From Actinomycetospora lemnae (lineage in GTDB: Bacteria > Actinomycetota > Actinomycetes > Mycobacteriales > Pseudonocardiaceae): a stretch of 64,000 nt of DNA. The notes beneath the pieces are model-generated. The model did no database searches. It saw only the letters and a list, made by a program, of their open reading frames with translations, and was not told where the DNA came from. Location: NCBI RefSeq assembly GCF_028737315.1, contig NZ_JAQZAO010000004.1:1-64000 (forward strand), written 5' to 3'. Shown piece after piece: positions 23,621 through 33,486 of this stretch (positions within the stretch are counted from its first letter, which is position 1; every line of letters begins with the position of its first letter). The position numbers and the translations under genes were made by a program.

Positions 23621-24798
23621 GAGCCCGCAGGGCACAGCAGGAGCGGCACGCGCTGCTCGGCGTCGGTGAGCGAGCCGTGGTGCCCGACCAGCGCCGTCTC
23701 CCGCGGCTCGATCCGCGAGCGCACGAGCGTCCAGTTCCCCCGCGCGGCCGCCACGACGTCGCCGATGCGACCGCGGGCGGTGTCGGTGACCGCGCCGCCG
23801 AACCACCCCTCGGCGATCGCCTCGTCCCGCGTGCGCACCCACGCCGCCTCGCCCAGCTCCTCGCGCCACGCCGCCACCACGTCGTCGAGGGCCCCGTCGG
23901 CGGCGAACACGTGCCGCACCCGCGCCTCGCCCGCCAGCCGGCGCACGCCCGCGAGCAGCGCCGGCGTGGTGTCGACGTCGACGCGCCAGCCGGCGTCGGT
24001 GCCGACCATCCCGTGGTCGGCGACGACGGCGAGCACCGTGTCGGCCGGCAGGTCCTCCGCGATCGCCGCGACCAGCCGGTCGACCACCGCGAGCTGCAGG
24101 CGCCACGGCCGGCTGCCCGGACCGTGCGCGTGCCCGACCATGTCGAGGTCGCCGTGGTAGGCGTAGACGAACGTCCGCTCCTCGGCGGCGTCGGTCTGCA
24201 GGGCGTCGAGCACCTCGGCCCCGAGGTCGCCCAGCGCCGTGACCCCGCGGAAGCGCCCGCCCCGCAGCGCCGCCCGCGTCAGCCCCGAGCGCCGCTGGAT
24301 CTCCGGGGCCACCGTGGTCACCGCGACGCCGGCCCGCGCCGCGCGCTGCAGCACGGTCGGCGCGCCCTGCACCTGCTCGGGCGGCAGCTCGGTGCGCAGG
24401 TCCACGGGGTCGGCGGCGCCGTGGGCGCACCAGCGCAGCGTGTTGAGCACGACGTCCGCCGGCGCGGCCGGGTCGTCGAGCGGCGGCACACCCATGCTGT
24501 AGCCGACGATCCCGTGCTCGCCCGGCGGCAGGCCGGTGCCCAGCGTCGTCACGCTGACCGCCGTCGTCGCCGGGAACCCGGCGACGAGCGTGCGCCCGCG
24601 GGCCGCGAGCTCGGCCAGCGCCGGCGCGCGGTCGGCGTGGGCGTCGAGCAGGTCGGCGCCGAGCCCGTCGACCAGCAGCAGCGCGACCCCGCGGGCCGCA
24701 CCGACGCCGAGGCTGTCCTCGAACCCCGCGACGCCGAGCGCGGCCGCCAGCGACGGGGAGACGTCGGCGAGGGTGCGGGCGGTCCCGACGTCCTCCAT
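23617..24798 (-). CDS. Alkaline-phosphatase-superfamily phosphodiesterase (NPP-like)
   Basis: 393 residues. The type I phosphodiesterase/nucleotide pyrophosphatase fold is shown by GVALLLVDGLGADLL (first metal Asp), FPATTAVSVTTLGTGLPPGEHGIVGYSMG (nucleophile Thr) and VLAVVADHGMVG (metal Asp-His), with a further His near HHGSLTDAEQR. Such enzymes hydrolyse phosphodiester or pyrophosphate bonds. No signal peptide is seen, so it should be cytoplasmic. The natural substrate is unknown. Confidence 0.9.
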   Translation of the reverse strand: MEDVGTARTLADVSPSLAAALGVAGFEDSLGVGAARGVALLLVDGLGADLLDAHADRAPALAELAARGRTLVAGFPATTAVSVTTLGTGLPPGEHGIVGYSMGVPPLDDPAAPADVVLNTLRWCAHGAADPVDLRTELPPEQVQGAPTVLQRAARAGVAVTTVAPEIQRRSGLTRAALRGGRFRGVTALGDLGAEVLDALQTDAAEERTFVYAYHGDLDMVGHAHGPGSRPWRLQLAVVDRLVAAIAEDLPADTVLAVVADHGMVGTDAGWRVDVDTTPALLAGVRRLAGEARVRHVFAADGALDDVVAAWREELGEAAWVRTRDEAIAEGWFGGAVTDTARGRIGDVVAAARGNWTLVRSRIEPRETALVGHHGSLTDAEQRVPLLLCPAGS

Positions 24799-24953
24799 GC
24801 GGGCCGATCGTAGGAGCCACCGGACGGGACCCGCCGGGACCCTCGCCGTGGCGCAGGGTCATCGCGTCACCACTTCGCGTGAGTTGATCAAGGACAATCG
24901 GGCGTCCGAGGACCTATCCTCCCCCGAGGTCCGGTCCGAGCGGAGGGCGCGCG

Positions 24954-27218
24954 ATGACGACGACGTCAGGGGGAGCGGGCGGGGCGACTGCGCCGTCCGC
25001 GCAGGAACTGCCAACGGCGGTCGACGACGAGGTGCTCGAGCAGGAGCGCCGGCGCTGGACGCCCGCCAAGATCGCGATCTGGGCAGGGATCGCGGTCCTC
25101 GGCGGGCTCGGCTGGGTGATGATCGCCCTCGTCCGCGGCGAGACGGTCAACGCGATCTGGTTCGTCTTCGCGGCGGTGGCGACCTACCTCATCGCCTACC
25201 GCTTCTACTCGACCTACATCGAGCGCAAGCTGCTCGAGCCCGACGACCGGCGGGCCACCCCGGCCGAGCACTCGGAGAACGGCCAGGACTACCTGCCGAC
25301 CGACCGCCGGGTGCTCTACGGGCACCACTTCGCCGCGATCGCCGGCGCCGGGCCCCTCGTCGGCCCCGTGCTCGCCGCGCAGATGGGCTACCTGCCGGGC
25401 ACGATCTGGATCATCGTCGGCGTCGTCCTCGCCGGGGCCGTGCAGGACTACCTCGTGCTGTTCTTCTCGATGCGCCGCGGCGGGCGCTCGCTGGGACAGA
25501 TGGCGCGCGACGAGCTCGGCACCGTCGGCGGTGCGGCCGCGGTGATCGCGACGCTCGCCATCATGATCATCCTGATCGCGGTGCTCGCCCTGGTCGTCGT
25601 CCAGGCCCTCGGCGAGAGCCCCTGGGGCGTCTTCTCGGTCGCGATGACCATCCCCATCGCCCTGTTCATGGGCTTCTACCTGCGCTACCTGCGCCCCGGG
25701 AAGGTCGGCGAGGTCTCGGCGATCGGCGTGGCCCTGCTGCTGCTCGCGATCGTCGCCGGCGGCTGGATCTCCGAGAGCGGGCTCGCCGAGGCCTTCACCC
25801 TGAGCCGCACCACCCTCGCGTGGTGCATCGTGATCTACGGCGTCGTCGCCGCCGTGCTGCCGGTGTGGATGCTGCTCGCGCCGCGCGACTACCTGTCGAC
25901 GTTCATGAAGATCGGCACGATCGTGCTGCTCGCGGTGGCCGTCGTCGTCGTGCGCCCGGAGGTCGCGACGCCCGCGATCAGCGAGTTCGCCGGCCGCTCG
26001 GACGGGCCGGTCGTCCCCGGGCCGCTGTTCCCGTTCCTGTTCGTCACCATCGCCTGCGGCGCGCTGTCGGGCTTCCACGCCCTCATCTCGTCGGGCACCA
26101 CGCCGAAGCTGGTGGAGAAGGAGCGGCAGACCCGCTTCATCGGCTACGGCGGCATGCTCATGGAGTCGTTCGTCGCGATCATGGCCCTGGTCGCGGCCAT
26201 CTCCATCGACCGCGGCATCTACTTCGCCATGAACGCGCCGACGGCCCTGACCGGCGGCACGGTCGAGACCGCGGCGGCGTTCGTCAACTCCCTCGGGCTG
26301 ACCGGGGTGAACGTCGCCCCCGACCAGCTGGCGGGCGCGGCGACGATGGTGGGCGAGCAGAGCATCGTCTCGCGCACCGGCGGCGCCCCGACCCTGGCGC
26401 TGGGCCTGTCCCAGATCCTGTCGCAGTTCCTGGGCGGCGCCGCCCTCGCGAGCTTCTGGTACCACTTCGCGATCATGTTCGAGGCGCTGTTCATCCTCAC
26501 CGCCGTCGACGCCGGCACGCGGGTGGCGCGCTTCATGCTGCAGGACGCGGTGGGCACCTTCGTCCCCCGCTTCCGCGACACGTCCTGGCGCACCGGCGCG
26601 TGGATCGGGACCGTGGTCATGGTCGGCGGCTGGGGCGGCATCCTGATCATGGGCGTCACCGACCCCCTGGGCGGGATCAACACGCTCTTCCCGCTGTTCG
26701 GCATCGCGAACCAGCTGCTCGCGGCCGTCGCGCTCGCGGTGTGCCTCGCGATCGTCGCCCGCCGCGGGACGGTGCGGTACCTGTGGATCGTGCTGGTGCC
26801 CCTGGTCGCCGTCGCGGTGATCACGGTGACGGCGTCGCTGTACAAGATCTTCTCGCCGGTGCCCGGCGTCGGGTACTGGGCGCAGCACTTCGCCTACCGG
26901 GACGCGATCGCGGCGGGCCGCACCAGCATGGGCGCGGCGCGCAACCCGGCCCAGATGGAGGCGGTGGTCCGCAACACCTTCATCCAGGGCAGCCTCTCGA
27001 TCGTCTTCCTCGTCCTGACGCTGATCGTCATCGCGGCGGCGACCATCGCCGCCGTCCGCTCGATCCGGGCGGGTGGGCTGCCCGGCCACGAGGACGAGCC
27101 GGTGCCGTCGGCGCGCTACGCCCCCTCCGGGCTGATCCCGACGCCGGCCGAGAAGGAGCTCGAGAAGCGGTGGCTGGCGACGGCCGGCGCGCCGGCCCGT
27201 GGCGGGGGCGGGCACTGA
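24954..27218 (+). CDS. cstA: Carbon starvation protein A, pyruvate/peptide transporter
   Basis: 754 residues, about 16-18 membrane helices. The CstA family is recognised by GHHFAAIAGAGPLVGPVLAAQMGYLPG, IACGALSGFHALISSGTTPK, and a C-terminal FWYHFAIMFEALFILTAVDAGTRVARFML. CstA proteins import pyruvate and are linked to peptide use during carbon starvation. The ATG at 24954 follows cggagggcgcgcg. A -10-like TATCCT lies at 24915-24920. It is coupled to the small ybdD-type gene by TGATG and faces pckG across a strong hairpin. Confidence 0.95.
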   Translation: MTTTSGGAGGATAPSAQELPTAVDDEVLEQERRRWTPAKIAIWAGIAVLGGLGWVMIALVRGETVNAIWFVFAAVATYLIAYRFYSTYIERKLLEPDDRRATPAEHSENGQDYLPTDRRVLYGHHFAAIAGAGPLVGPVLAAQMGYLPGTIWIIVGVVLAGAVQDYLVLFFSMRRGGRSLGQMARDELGTVGGAAAVIATLAIMIILIAVLALVVVQALGESPWGVFSVAMTIPIALFMGFYLRYLRPGKVGEVSAIGVALLLLAIVAGGWISESGLAEAFTLSRTTLAWCIVIYGVVAAVLPVWMLLAPRDYLSTFMKIGTIVLLAVAVVVVRPEVATPAISEFAGRSDGPVVPGPLFPFLFVTIACGALSGFHALISSGTTPKLVEKERQTRFIGYGGMLMESFVAIMALVAAISIDRGIYFAMNAPTALTGGTVETAAAFVNSLGLTGVNVAPDQLAGAATMVGEQSIVSRTGGAPTLALGLSQILSQFLGGAALASFWYHFAIMFEALFILTAVDAGTRVARFMLQDAVGTFVPRFRDTSWRTGAWIGTVVMVGGWGGILIMGVTDPLGGINTLFPLFGIANQLLAAVALAVCLAIVARRGTVRYLWIVLVPLVAVAVITVTASLYKIFSPVPGVGYWAQHFAYRDAIAAGRTSMGAARNPAQMEAVVRNTFIQGSLSIVFLVLTLIVIAAATIAAVRSIRAGGLPGHEDEPVPSARYAPSGLIPTPAEKELEKRWLATAGAPARGGGGH

Positions 27219-27412
27219 TGCCCGCGGCCGTCCTCACGGGGTGGCGGGCGGTGCGGTGGTGGTTCCGCGGTGTGCTCGGGGCGGACGCCTACGAGCGCTA
27301 CCTGGCCCACCACGACCGCAGCGGGCACGACCACCCGCCGATGAGCGAGCGCGAGTTCTGGCGCGCCCGCACCGATCACCAGGAGCGGAACCCGCAGGGA
27401 CGCTGCTGCTGA
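27218..27412 (+). CDS. YbdD/YjiX family small protein
   Basis: 64 residues: WRAVRWWFRGVLGADAYERYLAHHDRSGHDHPPMSEREFWRARTD. This is the DUF466 family that nearly always follows cstA (YbdD after CstA, YjiX after BtsT in E. coli) and is needed for full transport activity. The ATG overlaps the cstA stop by one base. The C-terminal Cys pair is usual for the family. Confidence 0.88.
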   Translation: MPAAVLTGWRAVRWWFRGVLGADAYERYLAHHDRSGHDHPPMSEREFWRARTDHQERNPQGRCC

Positions 27413-27422
27413 TCCCAGGACG

Positions 27423-27462
27423 ACGACGCCCCCGCCGCTCCGGAGAGCGACGGGGGCGTCGT
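27423..27462. terminator. Bidirectional terminator between ybdD and pckG
   Basis: The arms acgacgcccccg (27423-27434) and cgggggcgtcgt (27451-27462) pair perfectly over 12 bp, and the inner part gctc/gagc pairs again. It sits between convergent genes, 10 bp after the ybdD stop and 17 bp before the pckG stop. Confidence 0.75.
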
Positions 27463-27478
27463 GGTGGGGCGGGTGCTG

Positions 27479-29314
27479 CTACGCGACGCCGAGGCGCTGC
27501 TTGAGGGCCTCGAGCTCGTCGCGCATGGAGGTCGGGAGCTTGTCCCCGATCGAATCGAACCACTCCTCGATGAGCGGGATCTCCGCCTTCCACTCGTCGA
27601 GGTCGACCTTCAGCGACGCCTCGATGTCCTCCATCGGCTCCGACAGCCCGTCGGTGTCGATCTGGCCGGCGTCCGGGACGTGGCCGATCGCGGTCTCCGT
27701 GGCGGCGGCCTTGCCCTCGAGCCGCTCGATGATCCACTTGAGGACGCGGCCGTTCTCGCCGAACCCGGGCCACAGGAAGCGGCCGTCGTCACCGCGGCGG
27801 AACCAGTTGACGTAGAAGATCCGCGGCAGCTTGTCGGCGTCCGCGCCCTTGCCCACGTCGATCCAGTGCTGGAAGTAGTCGCCGACGTTGTAACCGATGA
27901 ACGGGATCATGGCCATCGGGTCGCGGCGGACCTGGCCGACGGCGCCGGCCGCGGCCGCGGTCTTCTCCGACGACAGCGTGGCGCCCATGAAGGTGCCGTG
28001 CTGCCAGTCGAACGACTCGTTGACCAGCGGGATCGTCGTCTTGCGGCGCCCGCCGAAGAGGATCGCCGAGATCGGCACGCCGTTGGGGTCCTCCCACTCG
28101 GGCGCGAGGATCGGGCACTGGCTCATCGGTGTGCAGTACCGCGAGTTCGGGTGGGCGGCGGGCTCCCCGGCGTCGCCGTTGGAGGGCGTCCAGTCCTTGC
28201 CCTTCCAGGAGGTGGCGTGGTCGGGCTGCCCCTCCATGCCCTCCCACCAGATGTCCTTGTCGTCGGTGAGGGCGACGTTGGTGAACAGGGAGTTCCCGCG
28301 CTCGATGGTGCGCATCGCGTTCGGGTTGGTCTTCCAGTTCGTGCCCGGGGCGACGCCGAAGAAGCCGGCCTCGGGGTTGACCGCGTAGAGACGGCCGTCG
28401 GCGCCGAAGCGCATCCACGCGATGTCGTCGCCGAGCGTCTCGACCTTCCAGCCGGGGATCGTCGGTTCGAGCATCGCGAGGTTGGTCTTGCCGCAGGCGC
28501 TCGGGAACGCGGCCGCGACGTAGTAGACCTTCTCCTCGGGGCTGATCAGCTTGAGGATCAGCATGTGCTCGGCGAGCCAGCCCTCGTCACGGGCCATCGC
28601 CGACGCGATGCGCAGCGAGTAGCACTTCTTGCCGAGCAGCGCGTTGCCGCCGTAGCCGGAGCCGTAGCTCCAGATCGTGCGCTCCTCGGGGAAGTGGGTG
28701 ATGTACTTCGTCTCGTTGCACGGCCACTTGACGTCGCGCTGGCCCGGCTCGAGCGGGGCGCCGACGGAGTGCAGCGCGGGCACCCAGTCGGTGTCGCCGT
28801 CGAGGAGTCGCTGCACCTCGGGGCCCATGCGCGTCATGATGTGCATCGAGGTCACGACGTAGGCCGAGTCGCTGATCTCGACGCCCAGCATCGGGCGCTC
28901 GGCGTTCGTCGGGCCCATGCAGAACGGGATGACGTACATCGTCCGCCCGCGCATGCAGCCCCGGTACAGCTCGGTCATGGTGGCCTTCATCTCGGCCGGG
29001 TCCATCCAGTTGTTGGTGACCCCCGCGTCGGCCGGGTCGACCGAGCAGATGAAGGTGCGCTCCTCGACCCGCGCGACGTCGTCGGGGTCGGAGGCGGCGT
29101 AGAACGAGTTCGGCTTCTTGGCCGGGTCGAGCTGGACGAACGTGCCGGCGTCGACGAGCTCCGTGGTCAGCCGGTCCCACTCGTCCTGGGACCCGTCGCA
29201 CCACACCACCCGGTCGGGGGTGGTCAGCGCGGCGACCTCCTCGACCCAGTCGAGCACCTCGCGGCGTCGGATCGGCGGGTTCTCGAGTCCTTGGATGGTC
29301 GGAACAGCAGTCAT
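27479..29314 (-). CDS. pckG: Phosphoenolpyruvate carboxykinase (GTP)
   Basis: 611 residues, normal length for the GTP-dependent family. The P-loop FPSACGKTN is at residues 270-278, with the metal and GTP regions [13 protein letters not shown] and [17 protein letters not shown], and the C-terminal part [26 protein letters not shown]. The enzyme converts oxaloacetate and GTP to PEP and CO2 in gluconeogenesis. Its position facing cstA is consistent with growth on pyruvate, peptides or fatty acids. Confidence 0.97.
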   Translation of the reverse strand: MTAVPTIQGLENPPIRRREVLDWVEEVAALTTPDRVVWCDGSQDEWDRLTTELVDAGTFVQLDPAKKPNSFYAASDPDDVARVEERTFICSVDPADAGVTNNWMDPAEMKATMTELYRGCMRGRTMYVIPFCMGPTNAERPMLGVEISDSAYVVTSMHIMTRMGPEVQRLLDGDTDWVPALHSVGAPLEPGQRDVKWPCNETKYITHFPEERTIWSYGSGYGGNALLGKKCYSLRIASAMARDEGWLAEHMLILKLISPEEKVYYVAAAFPSACGKTNLAMLEPTIPGWKVETLGDDIAWMRFGADGRLYAVNPEAGFFGVAPGTNWKTNPNAMRTIERGNSLFTNVALTDDKDIWWEGMEGQPDHATSWKGKDWTPSNGDAGEPAAHPNSRYCTPMSQCPILAPEWEDPNGVPISAILFGGRRKTTIPLVNESFDWQHGTFMGATLSSEKTAAAAGAVGQVRRDPMAMIPFIGYNVGDYFQHWIDVGKGADADKLPRIFYVNWFRRGDDGRFLWPGFGENGRVLKWIIERLEGKAAATETAIGHVPDAGQIDTDGLSEPMEDIEASLKVDLDEWKAEIPLIEEWFDSIGDKLPTSMRDELEALKQRLGVA

Positions 29315-29513
29315 GCGTCTCCTCGGTCGCTCGCTCGCCGGAACGCCGCGACCGCGAAGCGGCCCCGGTCGCCTCGGGAACGGACGAACCGCGGAGCACG
29401 GCCTCGTGCCCCGCTGACTCGTCCGTCGGGGTGTACGACGTTAACGAGACTTCTTCCGCAGGACACCGCCGACTGCTGTCGGGGGCCTCACTTCCACGAT
29501 CAAGCTGAACGAT

Positions 29514-30413
29514 TCAGGCCCGATCCGGCAAACCCAGGGTGTCCAGCACCCCCGGCAGGACGTCACCCAGGCCGTCGACGAGGCGGACGGTCGCGACCGC
29601 GTCGGCGCGGCTCGGACCGGCCGTGACCACCGCGACGGGCAGGCCGCGGCGGGTCGCGGCGTGGACGAACCGCAGCCCCGACATCACCGTCAGTGACGAG
29701 CCGAGGACCACCAGGGACCGTGCCCCCTCGACCAGCCCGAAGCAGTGGTCGACACGCGGGCGGGGCACGGATTCCCCGAAGAAGACGACGTCGGGCTTGA
29801 GCGGGCCGTCGCCGCACGACGGGCACGCGGCCATGGTGAAGCGGTCGAGCTCGGCGTCGGGCAGCTCCGCGTCGCCGTCGGGGTTGATCGCCGAGGCCGG
29901 CGCGCCGAAGCCGGGGTTCAGGGCGGTCAGGCGCTGCTGGATCTCGGTGCGGCCCGGCGTCGCGCGGCAGCCGAGGCACACGACGCGGTCGAGCGCGCCG
30001 TGCAGCTCGACGACGTCGCGCGCGCCCGCGGCCTGGTGCAGGCCGTCGACGTTCTGGGTGATGACCCCGCGGAGCAGGCCGGCGCGCTGCAGCGACGCGA
30101 CCGCCCGGTGGCCGGCGTTCGGGCGCGCGCCGGCGATCTGCGGCCAGCCGACGTGGCTGCGCGCCCAGTACCGGTGCCGCGCGACGGGGTCGCCGACGAA
30201 GGCGTCGTAGGTCATCGGGGCGTGGCGGCGCGCGGCGCTCGTCGGCCCGCGGTAGTCGGGGATGCCGGAGTCGGTGGAGATCCCGGCGCCGGTGAGCACG
30301 AGCGCCCCGCCCTCGGCGATCAGCGTCGCGAGCGCGTTGACGTCACCCCGGACGTCGACCTCGGACTCCCACGCCTCCTGCGGCGCGGTGTAGCGCATGA
30401 GCGACCGGACCAC
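29514..30413 (-). CDS. NAD-dependent protein deacylase, SIRT4-like sirtuin
   Basis: 299 residues from GTG at 30413 (ATG at 30398 is an alternative). Sirtuin motifs are GAGISTDSGIPDYRGP, TQNVDGLHQAAGARDVVELHG with the catalytic His, and a zinc site formed by CLGC and CPSC. The DGLHQAAG pattern and the wide spacing between Cys pairs suggest class II (SIRT4-like), whose members remove acyl groups from lysines using NAD. Targets are unknown. Confidence 0.93.
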   Translation of the reverse strand: MVRSLMRYTAPQEAWESEVDVRGDVNALATLIAEGGALVLTGAGISTDSGIPDYRGPTSAARRHAPMTYDAFVGDPVARHRYWARSHVGWPQIAGARPNAGHRAVASLQRAGLLRGVITQNVDGLHQAAGARDVVELHGALDRVVCLGCRATPGRTEIQQRLTALNPGFGAPASAINPDGDAELPDAELDRFTMAACPSCGDGPLKPDVVFFGESVPRPRVDHCFGLVEGARSLVVLGSSLTVMSGLRFVHAATRRGLPVAVVTAGPSRADAVATVRLVDGLGDVLPGVLDTLGLPDRA

Positions 30414-30438
30414 CGCTCCATGATGCGCCTCCTCCCAT

Positions 30439-30478
30439 GTGAGCGAACTTTGGTGCTATAGGCCCAAAGTTCGCTCAC
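30439..30478. repeat. GTGAGC-type perfect palindrome, likely terminator
   Basis: gtgagcgaactttgg (30439-30453) pairs perfectly with ccaaagttcgctcac (30464-30478), a 15-bp stem with a 10-base loop. It follows the tldE-like stop (30483-30485, minus strand) and precedes the sirtuin gene, so it can terminate tldE transcription. It shares edges with the elements at 23581 and 44741. Confidence 0.7.
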
Positions 30479-30482
30479 GACC

Positions 30483-31919
30483 TCAGCGGCCGGGCGACAC
30501 CGAGGTCATGTGGTAGTCGGGCACGCGGAGCGGGGGCATGGCGGCGCGGGTGAACCAGTCCTTCCACTCCCGCGGCAGGGTCCGCTCGGTGGTGCCGGCC
30601 TCGGTGACGCGGCGCAGGAGGTCCAGCGGCGACTCGTTGAACCGGAAGTTGTTCACCTCGCCCGCGATCTCCCCGTTCTCGACGAGGTAGACGCCGTCGC
30701 GCGTCAGGCCCGTGAGCAGCAGCGTCGTCGGGTCGACCTCGCGGATGTACCAGAGGCAGGTGAGCAGCAGCCCCCGCTCGGTCGAGGCCACCATCTCCTC
30801 GAGCGTGGCGTCCTCGCCGCCGGTGAGCACGAGGTTGTCGGTGGGCGCGGCGAACGGCGCGTCGTACTCCGCGGCGGCCGCGCGCGGGTAGGCGAGCGTG
30901 GCCACCGTGCCCTCGCGCACCCACTCGACCCGCCCGGTGGTGGCCCCGTTGTCGAACACCGAGACCTCGTCGCCGGAGTACGTCGTCGCGAGCACCGGGG
31001 TGTAGGCGAGGTCGGGGAAGCCGGGCGCGGCCGGATCGCCGGCGAGGGTCAGCGGCAGCGGGCCGAGGCGCTCGCCGACCCGCGTGCCACCGGCGCGGGA
31101 GAAGGCCGAGCGGCCCTCCTGCGCCGGGCGCCCGCCCATCGACCAGGCGAGGTAGATCATCAGGTCGGACACCGCGGACGGCGGCAGGAGCGTCTCGTAC
31201 CGCCCGGCGGGCAGCGCGATCCGCCGCCGGCCCCACGGCAGCCGGTCGCGCAGCCGCTCGACCAGCGCGGCGACGTCGACGTCCGCCACGTCGAGCGCGC
31301 CCTCGCCGCCCCAGACCGAGGTGCCGGTCGCCGGGTCCTTGAGGTTGAGCTCGACCGACCCGCCCGGCTCGACCCAGCGGCGGCGCACGCCCGCCGAGGT
31401 CCCGAGCCACGAGGTGGTCACGTGGTGCTCGGCGAACCCGAACGACGCCTCGTCGGGCCGGAACGACGCCCCGAGCTCCTCGGCGAGGCGGGCGAACACC
31501 GCCATCGACGTCTCGCCGGCGCCGTCGTCCCAGGCGGCGGTGCCGGAGCTGCCGGCGCCCGCTCCGTCCTCCGGCGCGGGCAGCGGCGCCGCGTCCCGCG
31601 CCGGTCCGGCCCGTCGCGCGGCCTGCACCGCGCCGGCGACGGCCTCCTCGAGCACCGCGTCGCCCTCGGGGCCCGCGGCGAGCGCGGTGGGCGCGGGCAC
31701 CGTCGCCACACCGGCCCCGGTGCCGCCCTCGAGCGGTACGAGCATGATCACCGACAGGCGGCGCTCGACGGTCTGCCCGTTGGTCGTCATCGTGGAGTTC
31801 GCCCAGCGCACGACCGCCTCGGACACCTCGCGCACCAGTGCCACCGCCCCCGCGTCGGGCGCCCGCCGGGCGGCGATCGTCAGCGCGCGCTCCACCAGCG
31901 CGGACCCGGGCGCGCTCAC
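30483..31919 (-). CDS. tldE: TldE/PmbA-like metallopeptidase-related subunit
   Basis: 478 residues from GTG at 31919 (GGGGAG upstream). It has the two-domain TldD/PmbA fold but lacks the HExxxH zinc site, as expected for the non-catalytic TldE partner. Recognisable parts are VERALTIAARRAPDAGAVALV at the start and LVLTGGEDATLEEMVASTERGLLLTCLWYIREVDPTTLLLTGLTRDGVYLVENGEI near the C terminus. TldD and TldE form a heterodimeric protease that trims unfolded peptides and, in several bacteria, leader peptides of modified peptides. It overlaps tldD by 4 bp (GTGA). Confidence 0.9.
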   Translation of the reverse strand: MSAPGSALVERALTIAARRAPDAGAVALVREVSEAVVRWANSTMTTNGQTVERRLSVIMLVPLEGGTGAGVATVPAPTALAAGPEGDAVLEEAVAGAVQAARRAGPARDAAPLPAPEDGAGAGSSGTAAWDDGAGETSMAVFARLAEELGASFRPDEASFGFAEHHVTTSWLGTSAGVRRRWVEPGGSVELNLKDPATGTSVWGGEGALDVADVDVAALVERLRDRLPWGRRRIALPAGRYETLLPPSAVSDLMIYLAWSMGGRPAQEGRSAFSRAGGTRVGERLGPLPLTLAGDPAAPGFPDLAYTPVLATTYSGDEVSVFDNGATTGRVEWVREGTVATLAYPRAAAAEYDAPFAAPTDNLVLTGGEDATLEEMVASTERGLLLTCLWYIREVDPTTLLLTGLTRDGVYLVENGEIAGEVNNFRFNESPLDLLRRVTEAGTTERTLPREWKDWFTRAAMPPLRVPDYHMTSVSPGR

Positions 31920-33433
31920 GATCCGCTCCCCGTGTTGAGGACGGTGACCTGCCGGAACAGCGCCGACGGGCACCCGTGACTGACCGGTGCGACCTGACCG
32001 GGCTGCGCCTTGCCGCAGTTGAACGCCCCGCCGAGCCGCCACGTCGACCGTCCGCCGACGGCCTCGAGCGAGCCCCAGAAGTCCGTCGTCGTCGCCTGGT
32101 ACGCGACGTCGCGGACCTGCCCGACGAGCTCGCCGCCGCGGATGCGGTGGAAGCGCTGGCCCGTGAACTGGAAGTTGTAGCGCTGCATGTCGATCGACCA
32201 GGAGCGGTCGCCGACGATGTAGATCCCGTCCTCGACGCCGTCGATGAGCGCCGCGGTGGGCCGGTCGGTGTCCGGGTCGGCGCGCAGCGACACGTTGGCC
32301 ATCCGCTGCAGCGGCACGTGCTCGGCGGAGTCGGCGTAGGCGCAGCCGTTGGAGCGGCCCAGACCCAGCCGCGGGGCGAACGACCGGTCGACCTGGTACC
32401 CGACGAGCACGCCGTCGCGGACGAGGTCGAACTCCTGCGCGGCGACGCCGTCGTCGTCGTAGCCGACGCTCGCGAGCCCGTGCGGGACGGTGCGGTCGCC
32501 GGTGACGGTGAGGACGTCGCTGCCGTAGCGCAGGGCGCCGAGCTGGTCGGGGGTGGCGAAGCTCGTGCCGGCGTAGGCGGCCTCGTAGCCGATCGCCCGG
32601 TCGTACTCGGTGGCGTGCCCGATCGACTCGTGGATCACCAGCCACAGGTTGGTGGGGTCGATGACGAGGTCGGTCGGGCCCGCCTCGACGCTCGGCGCGC
32701 GGACCTTCTCGGCGAGCAGTTCGGGCAGCTCGGCGAGCTCGGCGTCCCAGTCCCACCCGGTGCCGGTGAGGTACTCCCAGCCGCGGCCCACCGGCGGGGC
32801 GAGCGTGCGCAGCGTCTCGAAGCCGCCGCCGGCGCGGTCCACGGTGGTGATCGTGACGTCGGGGTCGATGCGGACCCGCTGCTGGGTCGTGCGCGTGCCG
32901 GCGGTGTCGGCGTAGAAGGTCTGCTCCTTGACCTGCACGCAGCTCGCCGCGACGTGGTCGACGCCCGGGGCCGCGAGCAGCGCGGTCGAGCGCTCGGTGA
33001 GCAGCGCGATCTTGTCGGCGACGTCGACGCGCCACGGGTCGAGGTCGTAGGGCGAGACCCAGGTGGCGTCGGGGTGCACCGGCTCGTCGGCGAGGACCAC
33101 GCGCTCGGTGGCGAGCGCGGCGAGGGTCCCGGACACCTCGACGGCCCGGCGCGCGGTCGCCGCGGCGGTGTCCGGCGTGAGGTCGACGTGGGCGGCGAAC
33201 CCCCAGACACCGTCGCGCAGCACGCGCACCGCGAGCCCCATCGTCTCCTGGTCCGCGGCGACGACGACCCGGCCGTCGCGCAGCTCGAGGTGCTGGGTGC
33301 GCAGGCGGTGCACGCGCAGGTCCGCGTGCTGCGCACCGCCGCGGCGGGCGGCGTCGAGCGCGGCGTCGGCGAGCGCGGCACGGGGCAGCGCGAGGAAGTC
33401 CTGGTCCACCGCGCGCGTCACGGGGCTCGTCAC
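31916..33433 (-). CDS. tldD: TldD-like zinc metalloprotease subunit
   Basis: 505 residues from GTG at 33433. The catalytic HExxxH motif is present in LVIHESIGHATEYDRAIGYEAAYAG, with the usual third ligand Cys near GGAFNCGKAQPGQ. The N-terminal domain contains RRGGAQHADLRVHRLRTQHLELRDG, typical of the family. It is the active half of the TldD/TldE complex, with its partner directly downstream. No peptide substrate gene can be recognised nearby. Confidence 0.93.
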   Translation of the reverse strand: MTSPVTRAVDQDFLALPRAALADAALDAARRGGAQHADLRVHRLRTQHLELRDGRVVVAADQETMGLAVRVLRDGVWGFAAHVDLTPDTAAATARRAVEVSGTLAALATERVVLADEPVHPDATWVSPYDLDPWRVDVADKIALLTERSTALLAAPGVDHVAASCVQVKEQTFYADTAGTRTTQQRVRIDPDVTITTVDRAGGGFETLRTLAPPVGRGWEYLTGTGWDWDAELAELPELLAEKVRAPSVEAGPTDLVIDPTNLWLVIHESIGHATEYDRAIGYEAAYAGTSFATPDQLGALRYGSDVLTVTGDRTVPHGLASVGYDDDGVAAQEFDLVRDGVLVGYQVDRSFAPRLGLGRSNGCAYADSAEHVPLQRMANVSLRADPDTDRPTAALIDGVEDGIYIVGDRSWSIDMQRYNFQFTGQRFHRIRGGELVGQVRDVAYQATTTDFWGSLEAVGGRSTWRLGGAFNCGKAQPGQVAPVSHGCPSALFRQVTVLNTGSGS

Positions 33434-33486
33434 GGCCGCCGAACCTACCGGCACACCGCGAGCCGTTTCCCGATCAGCCGTCGGGA

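Noticed and set aside
24863-24894. CRP-type site upstream of cstA (tcac ... gtga)
   Set aside because: The half-sites are in the reverse order of the GTGA-N6-TCAC consensus.
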